From positions 248,001-312,000 of the forward strand of contig NZ_FOQD01000005.1 in NCBI RefSeq assembly GCF_900113665.1: DNA of 64,000 nt. The letters are read 5' to 3'. Of the stretch, positions 9,028-17,246 are shown piece by piece. Source of the stretch: Planctomicrobium piriforme (GTDB lineage: Bacteria; Planctomycetota; Planctomycetia; Planctomycetales; Planctomycetaceae). Position 1 is the stretch's first letter; each line of letters opens with the position of its first letter. The notes beneath the pieces were generated by a model. It made no database searches, was not told the DNA's origin, and saw nothing but the letters and a program-made list of their open reading frames with translations. A program made the position numbers and the translations under genes.

Positions 9028-9480
9028 ATGCAGCTCAATTTTCGCAGCGGATGCGCGCTGATCGTTGTTTTGTCGTTGGTCCACGGTTGTGGTAGTTCAA
9101 CCGCGGATAAACTTGACCGACATGTGGTGGCTGGGAAAGTCACTTTAGACGGCACTCCCCTCGCCGCCGGGATGATCCAGTTCATGTCGGCCCCAGGCGC
9201 AAAGCATTCGCTGGTCTCCGGGACTTCCATCAAAGACGGAAGTTACAAGCTGCCTCCATCCGGAGGGCTACCGCCAGGCAGCTATAGCGTGACGATCTCG
9301 TCATCGCCTCCGCCGCCTCCGCCGCCGAGCGATCCGAATGAAGCAATGAAAGCCGCCGCTGAAATGAAGCCGGCCAAAGAACTCATTCCAGAGAAGTACA
9401 ACCTGAAAACCGAACTCACGGTCGAAGTCAAGAAGTCTGGCGAGACCGAAGCCAACTTCGAGTTGAAGTCTGGCTCGTGA
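9028..9480 (+). CDS. Carboxypeptidase-regulatory-like lipoprotein
   Basis: 150 residues with a lipoprotein signal peptide (lipobox L-V-H-G-C, Cys21). The mature part VVAGKVTLDGTPLAAGMIQF..., GTSIKDGSYKLP and PPGSYSVTISS is the transthyretin-like domain common in short planctomycete lipoproteins, followed by a polyproline stretch (PPPPPPPS) and ELIPEKYNLKTELTVEV. These proteins are usually found next to DUF1559 genes, as here. It is presumably an envelope protein; its partner and exact role are unknown. Confidence 0.8.
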   Translation: MQLNFRSGCALIVVLSLVHGCGSSTADKLDRHVVAGKVTLDGTPLAAGMIQFMSAPGAKHSLVSGTSIKDGSYKLPPSGGLPPGSYSVTISSSPPPPPPPSDPNEAMKAAAEMKPAKELIPEKYNLKTELTVEVKKSGETEANFELKSGS

Positions 9481-9650
9481 GCTCGCGAAAGCAGCCCGTC
9501 GTTGATGGTGCTTTAAAAGTTTTCTCCCGGTTCTGTATTTTCCAAAATCTCTTTCAACAGTTTGCCCAGAAAATCTCGTCTCACCGTTTGTGAAACGAGC
9601 CGTTTGTCTTTTCCGCTATTTTCTTGAGAGTTCTGTTCAGGAGTTCGCCC

Positions 9651-10607
9651 ATGCATCGTCCCCGAAAGTCTGGCTTTACCTTGATTGAATTGCTGGTGGT
9701 GATTGCCATCATCGCGATTCTGATTGCCCTGCTGCTGCCTGCCGTGCAACAGGCCCGCGAGGCGGCTCGTCGGAGCCAGTGCAAAAACAATCTCAAGCAG
9801 ATTGGCCTGGCGATGCACAATTATCACGACGTGGCGAATTTCCTCCCGATTGCCTCAATGACTGGAACAGGCACCACCAGTTCAACTGGCGGCCAGAGCG
9901 GTTACGTCTGGATGCGGTACATCATGCCGTACATGGATCAGACCGCGCTCTACAATTCATGGAACGAAGGGCTGATTTATACGGACAATGCGACTCGCAC
10001 GAATGGCCTGACCAACTACGACATCCTGAAAACGACGGTCGTCGGCCTGCTGTGCCCGAGCGACATCCGCTTCAAGGCCTGGAATAACGTGCTGAATTAC
10101 AACTATGGCGTGAACCTGGGGAACACCTTCATTGACAACGCCAGCTTCGCAGGAACACCCGCAGTCACCGCCCAGGGCGGTTCATTCAAGTACGGAGGCG
10201 GGGCAACCGGGGTTTGCTATAACCTGCGAGACATCATCGACGGGACCAGCAATACGCTGATGGTCTCTGAATTCAAGGCCGGCCAGGTGGCGAACGACAT
10301 TCGCGGATTGATCTGGTATCAGCCCAACGTCGGTTTCTCGACGTTTACTGGTCCGAACTCGACTGTGGGAGACTGGATCGGCGGCACTTGGTGTACAGCG
10401 GCTGCGAATACGACCACGATGCCTTGTGCTCTGACGGCGCCGGCCGGCGTCACCAACGTGTATCTCGCCTCACGCAGCCAGCATGCAGGCGGCGTGCAGA
10501 CGCTGATGTGCGACGGCGCGGTGCGATTTTTCAGCAACAGCATCGACATCAACACCTGGCGTTCGTTGAGCTCACGGGCCGGCGGTGAAATCGTCGGCGA
10601 GTTCTAA
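9651..10607 (+). CDS. DUF1559 family protein with prepilin-like N-terminus
   Basis: 318 residues from the ATG at 9651, which has AGGAG nine bases upstream; the longer frame from 9624 lacks one. The N-terminus is the textbook class III prepilin signal (RPRKSG followed by FTLIELLVVIAIIAILIALL), then the DUF1559 hallmark AVQQAREAARRSQCKNNLKQIGLA.HNYHD. The C-terminus has the SRSQHAGGVQTLMCDGAVRF motif. The signal should be cut after the Gly by a prepilin peptidase. DUF1559 proteins are an expanded, poorly understood family in planctomycetes. A strong terminator follows. Confidence 0.95.
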   Translation: MHRPRKSGFTLIELLVVIAIIAILIALLLPAVQQAREAARRSQCKNNLKQIGLAMHNYHDVANFLPIASMTGTGTTSSTGGQSGYVWMRYIMPYMDQTALYNSWNEGLIYTDNATRTNGLTNYDILKTTVVGLLCPSDIRFKAWNNVLNYNYGVNLGNTFIDNASFAGTPAVTAQGGSFKYGGGATGVCYNLRDIIDGTSNTLMVSEFKAGQVANDIRGLIWYQPNVGFSTFTGPNSTVGDWIGGTWCTAAANTTTMPCALTAPAGVTNVYLASRSQHAGGVQTLMCDGAVRFFSNSIDINTWRSLSSRAGGEIVGEF

Positions 10608-10639
10608 GACTCAACGATCTACTGCGTGACAATGCAAAA

Positions 10640-10681
10640 GATCCCGGTTGCTGAAACGAGCAGCCGGGATCTTCTTGTTTT
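10640..10681. terminator. Rho-independent terminator after the DUF1559 gene
   Basis: Thirteen-base stem (GATCCCGGTTGCT with AGCAGCCGGGATC, one G-T pair), a short GAAACG-type loop and the T-rich tail TTCTTGTTTT on the plus strand. It also separates the convergent epimerase gene. Confidence 0.85.
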
Positions 10682-10687
10682 CACTCG

Positions 10688-11650
10688 TCAGGAGAGCAGA
10701 CGATCCGCAAACCAGCCGACGGTTTTCTCCAGCCCCTCGGTGAACGGCACGCGCGGAGACCATTTCAGCAGCCGCTGCGCTTTCTCGTTAGCGACCAGAT
10801 TCGATCGCAAGTCTCCGGCGCGGGCCGGGCCATGTTCGAGTTCCGGGATTGCCCGATTGATACCGCGGCGCTTGAGTTCTGCCCGACAGAGCGTGAGGAG
10901 TTCGCCGGCGAGTTCGTTCACGTCGGTGCCGATGCCGGTGCCGACGTTGATCGGCTCAAAGCCAGGCACGTCAGACTGAATCGCCGCGACGTTGGCCCTC
11001 ACCACATCCGAGACATGCACATAGTCACGGACATACTTCCCGTCGCCGTTCACGCGGGAGACCTCCCCTTTGAACATGCGGGTGCAGAAGATGGCGACGA
11101 CGCCCGCTTCGCCGTGCGGGTTCTGTCGTTCGCCGTAGACGTTGGAATAACGCAGGGCAATGCAGTTGAGGCCATGCTCGCGGTTGAAGAACTTCAGGTA
11201 CTGCTCGCCGGCCCACTTGCTGATGCCGTAGGGCGAAATCGGATTGGCTGGCGTTTCTTCCGGGGCGGGCTTGGTGGCTTCGCCGTAGAGCACGCCGCCT
11301 GAGGATGCGAAGACGACTCGTTTCGCTCCCGCTTCTGCTGCGGCGGAGACGACGTTAATCAGTCCCAGAATGTTCACGTCGGCGTCGAAATGCGGCTCAC
11401 GGACCGAACGGCTCACCGACATCTGCGCCGCCTGATGGCAGACCGCCTCGGGTTTGAACGACTGCACCGCCGCCGCCACACCGGCCTGGTCGCGAACATC
11501 CACCTGAAAGAACTTTGCCTGGGCAGGCACGTTTGCCTGTTCACCGGACGACAGGTCGTCGATCACCGCGACGGAGTGTCCTCCCTGGAGAAGGGCGTCC
11601 ACAATATGGCTGCCGATAAAACCTGCTCCGCCAGTCACCAGAACGCGCAT
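10688..11650 (-). CDS. NAD-dependent epimerase/dehydratase (UDP-glucose 4-epimerase type)
   Basis: 320 residues from the ATG at 11650. An extended short-chain dehydrogenase that interconverts or modifies nucleotide sugars in the cytoplasm. The Rossmann motif TGGAGFIGSH is at residues 6-15, DDLSSG at 31-36 follows strand 2, SSGGVLYGE is at 116-124, and the catalytic Y-x3-K is Tyr141/Lys145. YSNVYGERQNPHGEAGVV and the C-terminal half fit the GalE-like group. The exact sugar cannot be read from the sequence. There is no glycan operon next to it. Confidence 0.9.
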   Translation of the reverse strand: MRVLVTGGAGFIGSHIVDALLQGGHSVAVIDDLSSGEQANVPAQAKFFQVDVRDQAGVAAAVQSFKPEAVCHQAAQMSVSRSVREPHFDADVNILGLINVVSAAAEAGAKRVVFASSGGVLYGEATKPAPEETPANPISPYGISKWAGEQYLKFFNREHGLNCIALRYSNVYGERQNPHGEAGVVAIFCTRMFKGEVSRVNGDGKYVRDYVHVSDVVRANVAAIQSDVPGFEPINVGTGIGTDVNELAGELLTLCRAELKRRGINRAIPELEHGPARAGDLRSNLVANEKAQRLLKWSPRVPFTEGLEKTVGWFADRLLS

Positions 11651-11833
11651 GATCACACTGCTTGTTGAAGGGCCCGGCGTCGACCCCCGCAGGGCCGCGC
11701 CGGGGGATCGAACTGCCGTCATCTGACTTCGTCGGCCACATAATCGTAGAGTCGCCTACGCCTCGCAAGTCGGTGTTGCCCAAAACGCAGCGCAGGCTGC
11801 TCGCAACGAAAAGCCGGATGGTCAAAATGCAGC

Positions 11834-12796
11834 TCAGACTGCTCCGGAGGTGGAAAGATATGCCTCCAGCTTGTCGAACGAACCGGTCCACCCCTGCGTC
11901 ATGCCTGCGCGAGCGTCAACGAACGCTTTCAGCTCTTCCGGCGTGACATTTCCAACCGGTTCCCAACTGACTTTAACGCGAGTCTGGTCCGGCCCTTCGG
12001 CGGTCAGTTCCACTGTCGTCAACATGGTGGCCGGCCAGAGGAGAGCCATTGGGTGCCGGCTGATGTTTTCGGCTTTGTCGCAGAATTCCTGCGTGTAGAC
12101 GATGCGATCGGGCTTCTGAATTTCCCGATAGTCGGCCCGCCCGTACATTTCGAGCCCGGCATTATTCGTCATCATGTAAAACGTGCCGCCGCCCGGGCGA
12201 ATGTCGGAGCGGAGAAACTTCATTTCGAACCCGGTCGGGGGGAGCCATTTAGAGAAGTGAGCCGGGTCAGTCCACATCTCGAACATGAGTTCGAGGGGCG
12301 CGGCGAAGCTGCGGTGGATGACAAAACGCTCCTTCCCCTGCGATTCCTTATCGAGATACTCGGCGAGGCGGTCCCAGGTGGCGTTGCCGCCGGCTTCTTT
12401 GATGAACTTGCGAGTCTGCTCGGCGGCCTCGGGCGTCCCCAACGCCATCGTCATGTCCATCAGAGTTTTGTCCCCTTTGGGAGTAAACAAAACCGTGACG
12501 CGAAACAGGGGCGGGCGGTCGTCGTAGGCGCCATGGTCGTAGACCAGCTTCTGGTGCTCAACGACTTCGTGATAGTACGTCTTGTTCGGATAGTCGGTGC
12601 CGTCGGGCCCGTGCATCGTGTAATGCCAGACTCCGCCTGGCCGCAGATCTTTCTCATGCGAGGTGAGCGTGAAGCCGCGCGGTCCCCACCATTTGGCCGT
12701 CTGCACAGGGTCGGTCCAGGCGTCCCAGACCAGCTCAACGGGTGCGTCGTAAAGACGTGTGATGTGAATCTCGTTCGATTTAGGATTGGCCGGCAT
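11834..12796 (-). CDS. Double SRPBCC (AHSA1-like) domain protein
   Basis: 320 residues made of two AHSA1/START-like domains, about 8-150 (LYDAPVELVWDAWTDP..KWWGPRGF) and 157-315 (SFAAPLELMFEMWTDPAHFSKWLPPTGF). Single-domain relatives are usually about 150 residues, so this is a tandem fusion. The start overlaps the 3' end of the ArsR gene by 17 bp, the classic arrangement for this ArsR/AHSA1 pair. Such proteins have a hydrophobic ligand pocket; the ligand is unknown. Expression is presumably controlled by the upstream repressor. Confidence 0.9.
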   Translation of the reverse strand: MPANPKSNEIHITRLYDAPVELVWDAWTDPVQTAKWWGPRGFTLTSHEKDLRPGGVWHYTMHGPDGTDYPNKTYYHEVVEHQKLVYDHGAYDDRPPLFRVTVLFTPKGDKTLMDMTMALGTPEAAEQTRKFIKEAGGNATWDRLAEYLDKESQGKERFVIHRSFAAPLELMFEMWTDPAHFSKWLPPTGFEMKFLRSDIRPGGGTFYMMTNNAGLEMYGRADYREIQKPDRIVYTQEFCDKAENISRHPMALLWPATMLTTVELTAEGPDQTRVKVSWEPVGNVTPEELKAFVDARAGMTQGWTGSFDKLEAYLSTSGAV

Positions 12797-13157
12797 TCTT
12801 CTTCCCTTTCGCTTTCTTCTCGGCTGTCACGGTTTTCAGGTATTCATCGAGGCGGTCGAAGCTCTCTTCCCAAAAGGCGCGGTACTGCTCCATCCATTCA
12901 GCGGCGTCTTTGAGGGCTTCGGGTTTCAGTTCGCACGGCCGTCGCTGTGCATCGCGTTTCTTGCGGATCAGGCCCGCTTTCTCCAGCACCTTGACATGCT
13001 TGGTCAGCGCCGGGCGGCTCATCTTGTCGAGAAACGGTTCGGCCAGGTCGGAAACGTTGGCTTTCCCCTGAGCCAGCCGCGCAAGCATGGCGCGACGGGT
13101 CGGGTCGGCGAGAGCAGCAAAGGTCCGGCTGAGTTGGTCGGGCATGAAAGAAACCAT
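12780..13157 (-). CDS. ArsR/SmtB-family transcriptional repressor
   Basis: 125 residues. The winged-helix signature is clear: FAALADPTRRAMLARLAQG.ANVSDLAEPF..SRPALTKHVKVLEKAGLI. No metal-binding Cys pair is present, as in the group that regulates AHSA1/SRPBCC genes. Two ATG starts are possible (13157 or 13145); neither has a good Shine-Dalgarno sequence. A promoter and a palindrome immediately upstream suggest autoregulation of this two-gene operon. Confidence 0.9.
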   Translation of the reverse strand: MVSFMPDQLSRTFAALADPTRRAMLARLAQGKANVSDLAEPFLDKMSRPALTKHVKVLEKAGLIRKKRDAQRRPCELKPEALKDAAEWMEQYRAFWEESFDRLDEYLKTVTAEKKAKGKKNAGQS

Positions 13158-13165
13158 TCAGTTAA

Positions 13166-13207
13166 GTAACCAGATGGTTACTATAGCGAGACGAGAAGGC
13201 GAGTCAA
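13166..13207 (-). promoter_or_regulatory. Promoter and palindromic operator of the arsR-SRPBCC operon
   Basis: On the minus strand: TTGACT (13207-13202), 16 bp, then TATAGT (13185-13180). The palindrome GTAACC-ATCT-GGTTAC (13181-13166) overlaps the end of the -10 box and the expected transcription start. A repressor bound there would block initiation, which is how autoregulated ArsR proteins work. Confidence 0.8.
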
Positions 13208-13239
13208 TCGTTTTTGAGATGACCTTCACTCGGGAAGCA

Positions 13240-15057
13240 TCACTGACCTGACACTGGCAGGTCGTAAACGAACAGCACCAGACCCTGCTGGTCCGGGAAT
13301 GACGACGTTTCGGCCAGGAACTCCCGCGGCATCGTTGTCAGCACCGCCAGACGCAGCAGGCCCGAGTTCTTCGCGAGCAGCCGGGGATCAATGAGATCGG
13401 TCAGGCCGTACGAGTTCCCCAGCAGCGGCCACAACAGTCGTTCACTCACAGGCAGACGTTCTTCCATCTCGGTGCGTGTTCTCGGAACGCCGAAGATCGT
13501 CATATTCCAGTCATCTCGCGTTTGCAGACGCTCTCGCAGCGAAACTCCTCCCCGCGGATTTTCAATCTGCAGCAGCCCCTCTTTCGGTTTCAGCGGCCAG
13601 GCTTTCCCCCCCAGGATGGCCCAGGCTTGTTGCGGCGAGGAGTCGAAGCAGCCGTCGATGGAAATCGACAGCGACGGCTGAGTCGGGACGTCAAACGACG
13701 CAGAGACCAGTTTTGGTTCGGGACGACGCAGAGCCAGTGTTTCGCGATGCAGAAGAGTTCTGGTTGAGGCCGGCGGCATGTTGAGCACCACTTCCGGATT
13801 CTGGCCGCCGCGCAGCACGCCGTTCACCTTTTCATATTCCTGACACGTGGTGTACCAGATCCCGCTGCCGCCATGCGTGAGCGAGACCTCGCCGCCCGCC
13901 GCTTCCGCCAGTTGCGACCACTGCGTAACGTTGTAACGCCCATTCCCCAGCGCCTCCGCGAGCGCCGCACTGGCAATTCGCCCGTGAGCGTTGGCACCGA
14001 GTTGCCCCAGCAGCCAGAACACGACGGAAAACGTGAAGGCCGCCCCGAAGAACACGATGTAGAAGAGCCGCACGTTTTTCAGGCGATAGCCGATGCGGTA
14101 ACAGATCGGCCCAATCGCCAGCAGATAGGCCGCGACCGACGCATCGATCAGCCACCAGTTGCGGCGGAACTTCACGCTCTCGGCGAGAGCGCGGAAGATG
14201 GATTCATCGCGCTCCCAAAAATCGCTCGCGGCATCGATGCCAAAGGACTGATTTGGGCGATTGACCGTCCCCTGCGGCAGATCATCATTGAAGAGCAGTC
14301 CCTGCGCGTCCGTGAGTTTGAGATCCTCCGCGCGCCGGGGAATCCGAATCACCGTCCCGCTGCCAATATGAAAACGCTCTGCAAGCTGATTGAGCTGCTG
14401 CAGCGGAACCGTGAAAACTGGAAACGCGCCGTCGCTATTGTGCAGCAGATACACCCGGCCGCCGGCCTGCAGCCAGTCGAGAAAGACTTGCGCTCTGGCC
14501 CCTTGCCAGAACGGCGGCGTATCGAAGATCAGGCCGCGCAGCGTATCTGTTCCGGCAAGTGACGTTGGAAACTGCGTCTCCGAAAACCGCCGCAGCACGC
14601 CGATCGTCGGAAAGACGGCGTCTGGATCGTAGATCAGAACCGTCGGCGACGGACCAACCGTCACCGCAGGCAGTACTGCTACACGTCGGGGATTGTCGCC
14701 CCAGCGAAGAGTCCAGGTTTCCTGTTCGTCGAAGACATAGGGGACGAGCTGCACCCAGCGGGCTTCCTCTCCCTGAAGCGAAACCGCGATTTCGAGAACG
14801 GCATCAATCTGGTGCGTCTCACCGGCAGAGCGGACCAGTTGCAATTTGCCGGACCAGGGCTTGGAAGAGATGTTTCGCAACTCGACTGACAACGGCACGA
14901 ACGATTTACGAACAACATTGCCGTCGAAGCCCCACTGCGTCTGCAGCACCTGCACCAGATCGCCGCTGTCGGCAGCAAAAGCGACGCCGCAGTTCAGCAA
15001 TAACGCCAGCACGATCAGGTTGCACAATCGCCGGTCAGAATGAACCCATGTCGACAA
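13240..15057 (-). CDS. Large signal-peptide/membrane protein, function unknown
   Basis: About 605 residues if started at the TTG at 15057 (GGAGAG upstream); this start overlaps the 3' end of the DUF1559 gene by 23 bp and precedes a signal peptide (VHSDRRLCNLIVLALLLNC...AFA). The exact start is uncertain. The N-terminal half is beta-rich. A central region (VLIYDPDAVFPTIGVLRRF, LDWLQAGGRVYLLHN) looks like the glutamine-amidotransferase-like fold found in bacterial membrane proteins. Two transmembrane helices follow at roughly residues 310-360 (WWLIDASVAAYLLAIG and LFYIVFFGAAFTFSVVFWLL). No enzyme motif is recognised. It is the last gene of the pseudopilin cluster. Confidence 0.65.
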   Translation of the reverse strand: MSTWVHSDRRLCNLIVLALLLNCGVAFAADSGDLVQVLQTQWGFDGNVVRKSFVPLSVELRNISSKPWSGKLQLVRSAGETHQIDAVLEIAVSLQGEEARWVQLVPYVFDEQETWTLRWGDNPRRVAVLPAVTVGPSPTVLIYDPDAVFPTIGVLRRFSETQFPTSLAGTDTLRGLIFDTPPFWQGARAQVFLDWLQAGGRVYLLHNSDGAFPVFTVPLQQLNQLAERFHIGSGTVIRIPRRAEDLKLTDAQGLLFNDDLPQGTVNRPNQSFGIDAASDFWERDESIFRALAESVKFRRNWWLIDASVAAYLLAIGPICYRIGYRLKNVRLFYIVFFGAAFTFSVVFWLLGQLGANAHGRIASAALAEALGNGRYNVTQWSQLAEAAGGEVSLTHGGSGIWYTTCQEYEKVNGVLRGGQNPEVVLNMPPASTRTLLHRETLALRRPEPKLVSASFDVPTQPSLSISIDGCFDSSPQQAWAILGGKAWPLKPKEGLLQIENPRGGVSLRERLQTRDDWNMTIFGVPRTRTEMEERLPVSERLLWPLLGNSYGLTDLIDPRLLAKNSGLLRLAVLTTMPREFLAETSSFPDQQGLVLFVYDLPVSGQ

Positions 15058-15901
15058 GATTGCCGTCTCTCCGGTTGGCGAGGTGCTGGAACAGGTTGTG
15101 ATCGATATTGAACGAAATGAAGCGGACAGCGCCGTCGGCCATGGCATAATTGCAGCCGGTGTTGTGCGTCGAAGAGAACCCGCCGACGTTTAGAAGTTTT
15201 TTGGCTGCGTCTGCGTCATCCGTCTCCGACCCAGTCAATGGACTCGGGGTATAGTAACTTCTCTGGCTGAAATTCCTGTATTCGGAAGCATCGAGTTCCG
15301 TACCGCTGCTGCTGCCATTGCGGAGAGTCGACCGAGTGCCAGCGAGCCAGGAACCTGACGTCAGCACTTCTCCCAGCAACAACGTCGCCTGACGCCCGTC
15401 GGTAAGATCGCGCAGGCGGATATGGCTGTTGAGGAACAGGACTCCGTTGTTGTCGACGTCGATCGGCGCTTCGATGTCGTTGTGGCAGCCGACATAATTA
15501 TGTCCGCCAGAGGGCGTGTTACTGGATGGGCACATCAATTGAGGGGGCGAGAAACCAAGCACCACCGTATTCGCCGGATCGTGCGCGCCCTTGTTGAAAT
15601 TCAACTTGGAGTACAACAGTTGCTGGTCGATATACGGAAGAATCTGAGGAATCCAGCCGACCTGATAGCCGGTTCCGTCATCGCGGATGGGCCCGGTCGG
15701 ATTGATCGAACCGGGTGGGAACGAGTCATGCGCCTGATGGTAATTCTGCAGTGCGAGCCCCAGTTGCATCAGGTTGTTCTGACATTGCATCCGCCGGGCC
15801 GCTTCCCGGGCCTGCTGCACGCTCGGCAGCAGCAATGCAATGAGAATCGCAATGATCGCGATCACGACGAGCAATTCAATCGCCGTGAAGCCGCGCCGCA
15901 T
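15035..15901 (-). CDS. DUF1559 family protein with prepilin-like N-terminus
   Basis: 288 residues from the ATG at 15901 (MRRG, cleavage site, then FTAIELLVVIAIIAILIALL). It has the DUF1559 block SVQQAREAARRMQCQNNLMQLGLALQNYHQ, a central MCPSS motif and the C-terminal CNYAMADGAVRFIS. The frame is open much further upstream, but that part only translates a repetitive element. It sits directly after the pseudopilin genes, so it may be a substrate of, or structural partner in, the same machinery. Confidence 0.9.
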   Translation of the reverse strand: MRRGFTAIELLVVIAIIAILIALLLPSVQQAREAARRMQCQNNLMQLGLALQNYHQAHDSFPPGSINPTGPIRDDGTGYQVGWIPQILPYIDQQLLYSKLNFNKGAHDPANTVVLGFSPPQLMCPSSNTPSGGHNYVGCHNDIEAPIDVDNNGVLFLNSHIRLRDLTDGRQATLLLGEVLTSGSWLAGTRSTLRNGSSSGTELDASEYRNFSQRSYYTPSPLTGSETDDADAAKKLLNVGGFSSTHNTGCNYAMADGAVRFISFNIDHNLFQHLANRRDGNLVDMGSF

Positions 15902-15938
15902 GCGGGAGGGGGACGCTCCTGTGGGACCACAAACACTC

Positions 15939-16131
15939 CGCCCTGAAAGGGCATGCACAACGTAGCCCAGGGCAACGCCCTGGGAATGGGCATGTTGTGG
16001 ATCGTTAGCCCTGAAGGGGCGTGACAGAGATGTCCCGCCGTGATGTATGGCCCTTTCAGGGCTGGATCGTGTTTCTGATGGCGTGTTCCCAGAGCGTTGC
16101 CCTGGGCTGGCATGTCTCGCCCTTTCAGGGC
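15939..16131. repeat. Two-armed palindromic intergenic element, copy 1
   Basis: Module order A-B-A then A'-B'-A', where A is GCCCTGAAAGGGC, B is AGCCCAGGGCAACGCCCTGG and primes are reverse complements. The whole element is thus one large inverted repeat built from smaller palindromes. A second copy with the same architecture is at 52561-52747. It fills most of the gap 15902-16259. Spurious frames through such elements should not be called genes. Confidence 0.85.
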
Positions 16132-16259
16132 AAAGAAGCTTCTCGACGACGGACTCCCGACTTGAATGATTGGAAGCACCACAATTCTCGTCGTCCTTGC
16201 TCAAGTTCCCTGACAAGGACTGCGAAAGTCGGACTAAGAGCATTCTGCACATAACAGCC

Positions 16260-16679
16260 TCAACGTTCCTGGGGCGGTGTCGCCTGAATTTCACATTCAA
16301 TCTCATGTCGCGCGACGATTGTGGATTCGTCGCGGAGTTGGACGGTGATCACGGCGGATCTTCGTCCCATTGTGTTGGCGGGCGTCAGCTTGATGGTGAC
16401 GTCTGCCTTGTATTGCCCGCCGGGCAATACGGGGGACCATTGCAGGGATTCCAGTTCGGGACTCGTCCTGAGCGCGGCCGCAGCGCGATCGATGGCCGAT
16501 TGCGCAATCAACTCCGCCTGCAGGCTGTGCTGATGTCCTTCGAGTTGACGGTGATGCAGCGCGACCGCCTGAGTCATCGAGACCCCTGCCGCGGCGGCGA
16601 GGAGTACGGCCATCAGAACCATAATCAGAACGATGCCCGCGCGGTTCGTCACTGGAACGAGATCGCGTTTGCGTTTCAT
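16260..16679 (-). CDS. GspK/PilX-like minor pseudopilin
   Basis: 139 residues beginning MKRKRDLVPVTNRAG and then IVLIMVLMAVLLAAAAGVS, which matches the GspK/PilX type of N-terminal helix (basic leader, Gly, no Glu at position 5). The body includes QSAIDRAAAAL, as in type II secretion K proteins, but it is much shorter than typical GspK (about 300 residues). The start overlaps the preceding GspJ-like gene by four bases (ATGA), indicating an operon. Function by analogy only. Confidence 0.65.
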   Translation of the reverse strand: MKRKRDLVPVTNRAGIVLIMVLMAVLLAAAAGVSMTQAVALHHRQLEGHQHSLQAELIAQSAIDRAAAALRTSPELESLQWSPVLPGGQYKADVTIKLTPANTMGRRSAVITVQLRDESTIVARHEIECEIQATPPQER

Positions 16680-17230
16680 GGGGCGCCTCCCGTGGTGTGC
16701 AGGGCGTCCGAACCTCGTATCGCCACCACTTTGAGCGGCGGCAGACTGGGGACAGAGACACGGTCGGAGGAGCTGACGGGAGTCAGCAGCAGCTCAACTG
16801 CGTTGCCTTCTCCCTGAAAACTGGCGGCGTGGAGCAGCAGGACGAATTCATCGTTGGAGATCACTGCCGCAGGTGCGGTCTGCGTTCGCCGGGCTCCGTT
16901 TTCGACAGGCTCGTATGTGATCGTCATCTCACCTGGCAGATGAAGCGTCATTGCTGCTCCCGCTTCAGCAGGCTTGAACTCCACGGCCTCTGCGGCATGG
17001 ACATCGCGACGAAAGGCTCGCCCGAGTCGTTCACAGGCGATCGCTTCCGCCGTCTGATCGTGACTCGCGTTTCCAAGTCGAATCAGCAGCACCATGGTCT
17101 GCGCCGTTAACACGCCAATGGTCCCTGTGAGCGAAATCACCACAAGCATCTCGATCAACGAGATCCCGCTCCGCCGCGTCGTTCGCGAACGGGCAGTGCT
17201 GCTTCGAGATTGATTGTGGCTTTGAAACAT
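16676..17230 (-). CDS. GspJ-like prepilin-type protein
   Basis: 184 residues from the ATG at 17230. The N-terminus RRSG followed by ISLIEMLVVISLTGTIGVLT is a class III prepilin signal with Glu at position 5, and the position between I-like and K-like genes suggests the GspJ role (tip complex of a type II secretion or pilus-like fibre). The rest has ACERLGRAFRRDVHAAEAVEF, common in such pseudopilins. The frame extends to 17401, but that extension translates a repetitive element and has no signal peptide. Confidence 0.75.
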   Translation of the reverse strand: MFQSHNQSRSSTARSRTTRRSGISLIEMLVVISLTGTIGVLTAQTMVLLIRLGNASHDQTAEAIACERLGRAFRRDVHAAEAVEFKPAEAGAAMTLHLPGEMTITYEPVENGARRTQTAPAAVISNDEFVLLLHAASFQGEGNAVELLLTPVSSSDRVSVPSLPPLKVVAIRGSDALHTTGGAP

Positions 17231-17246
17231 TGAAAGTGACTCGACT

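Noticed and set aside
15862..16182. Short frames across 15862-16182 and 52516-52779 as proteins
   Set aside because: They only translate the palindromic intergenic elements (ALKGR..., PFRAW...-type peptides) and have no ribosome-binding site.
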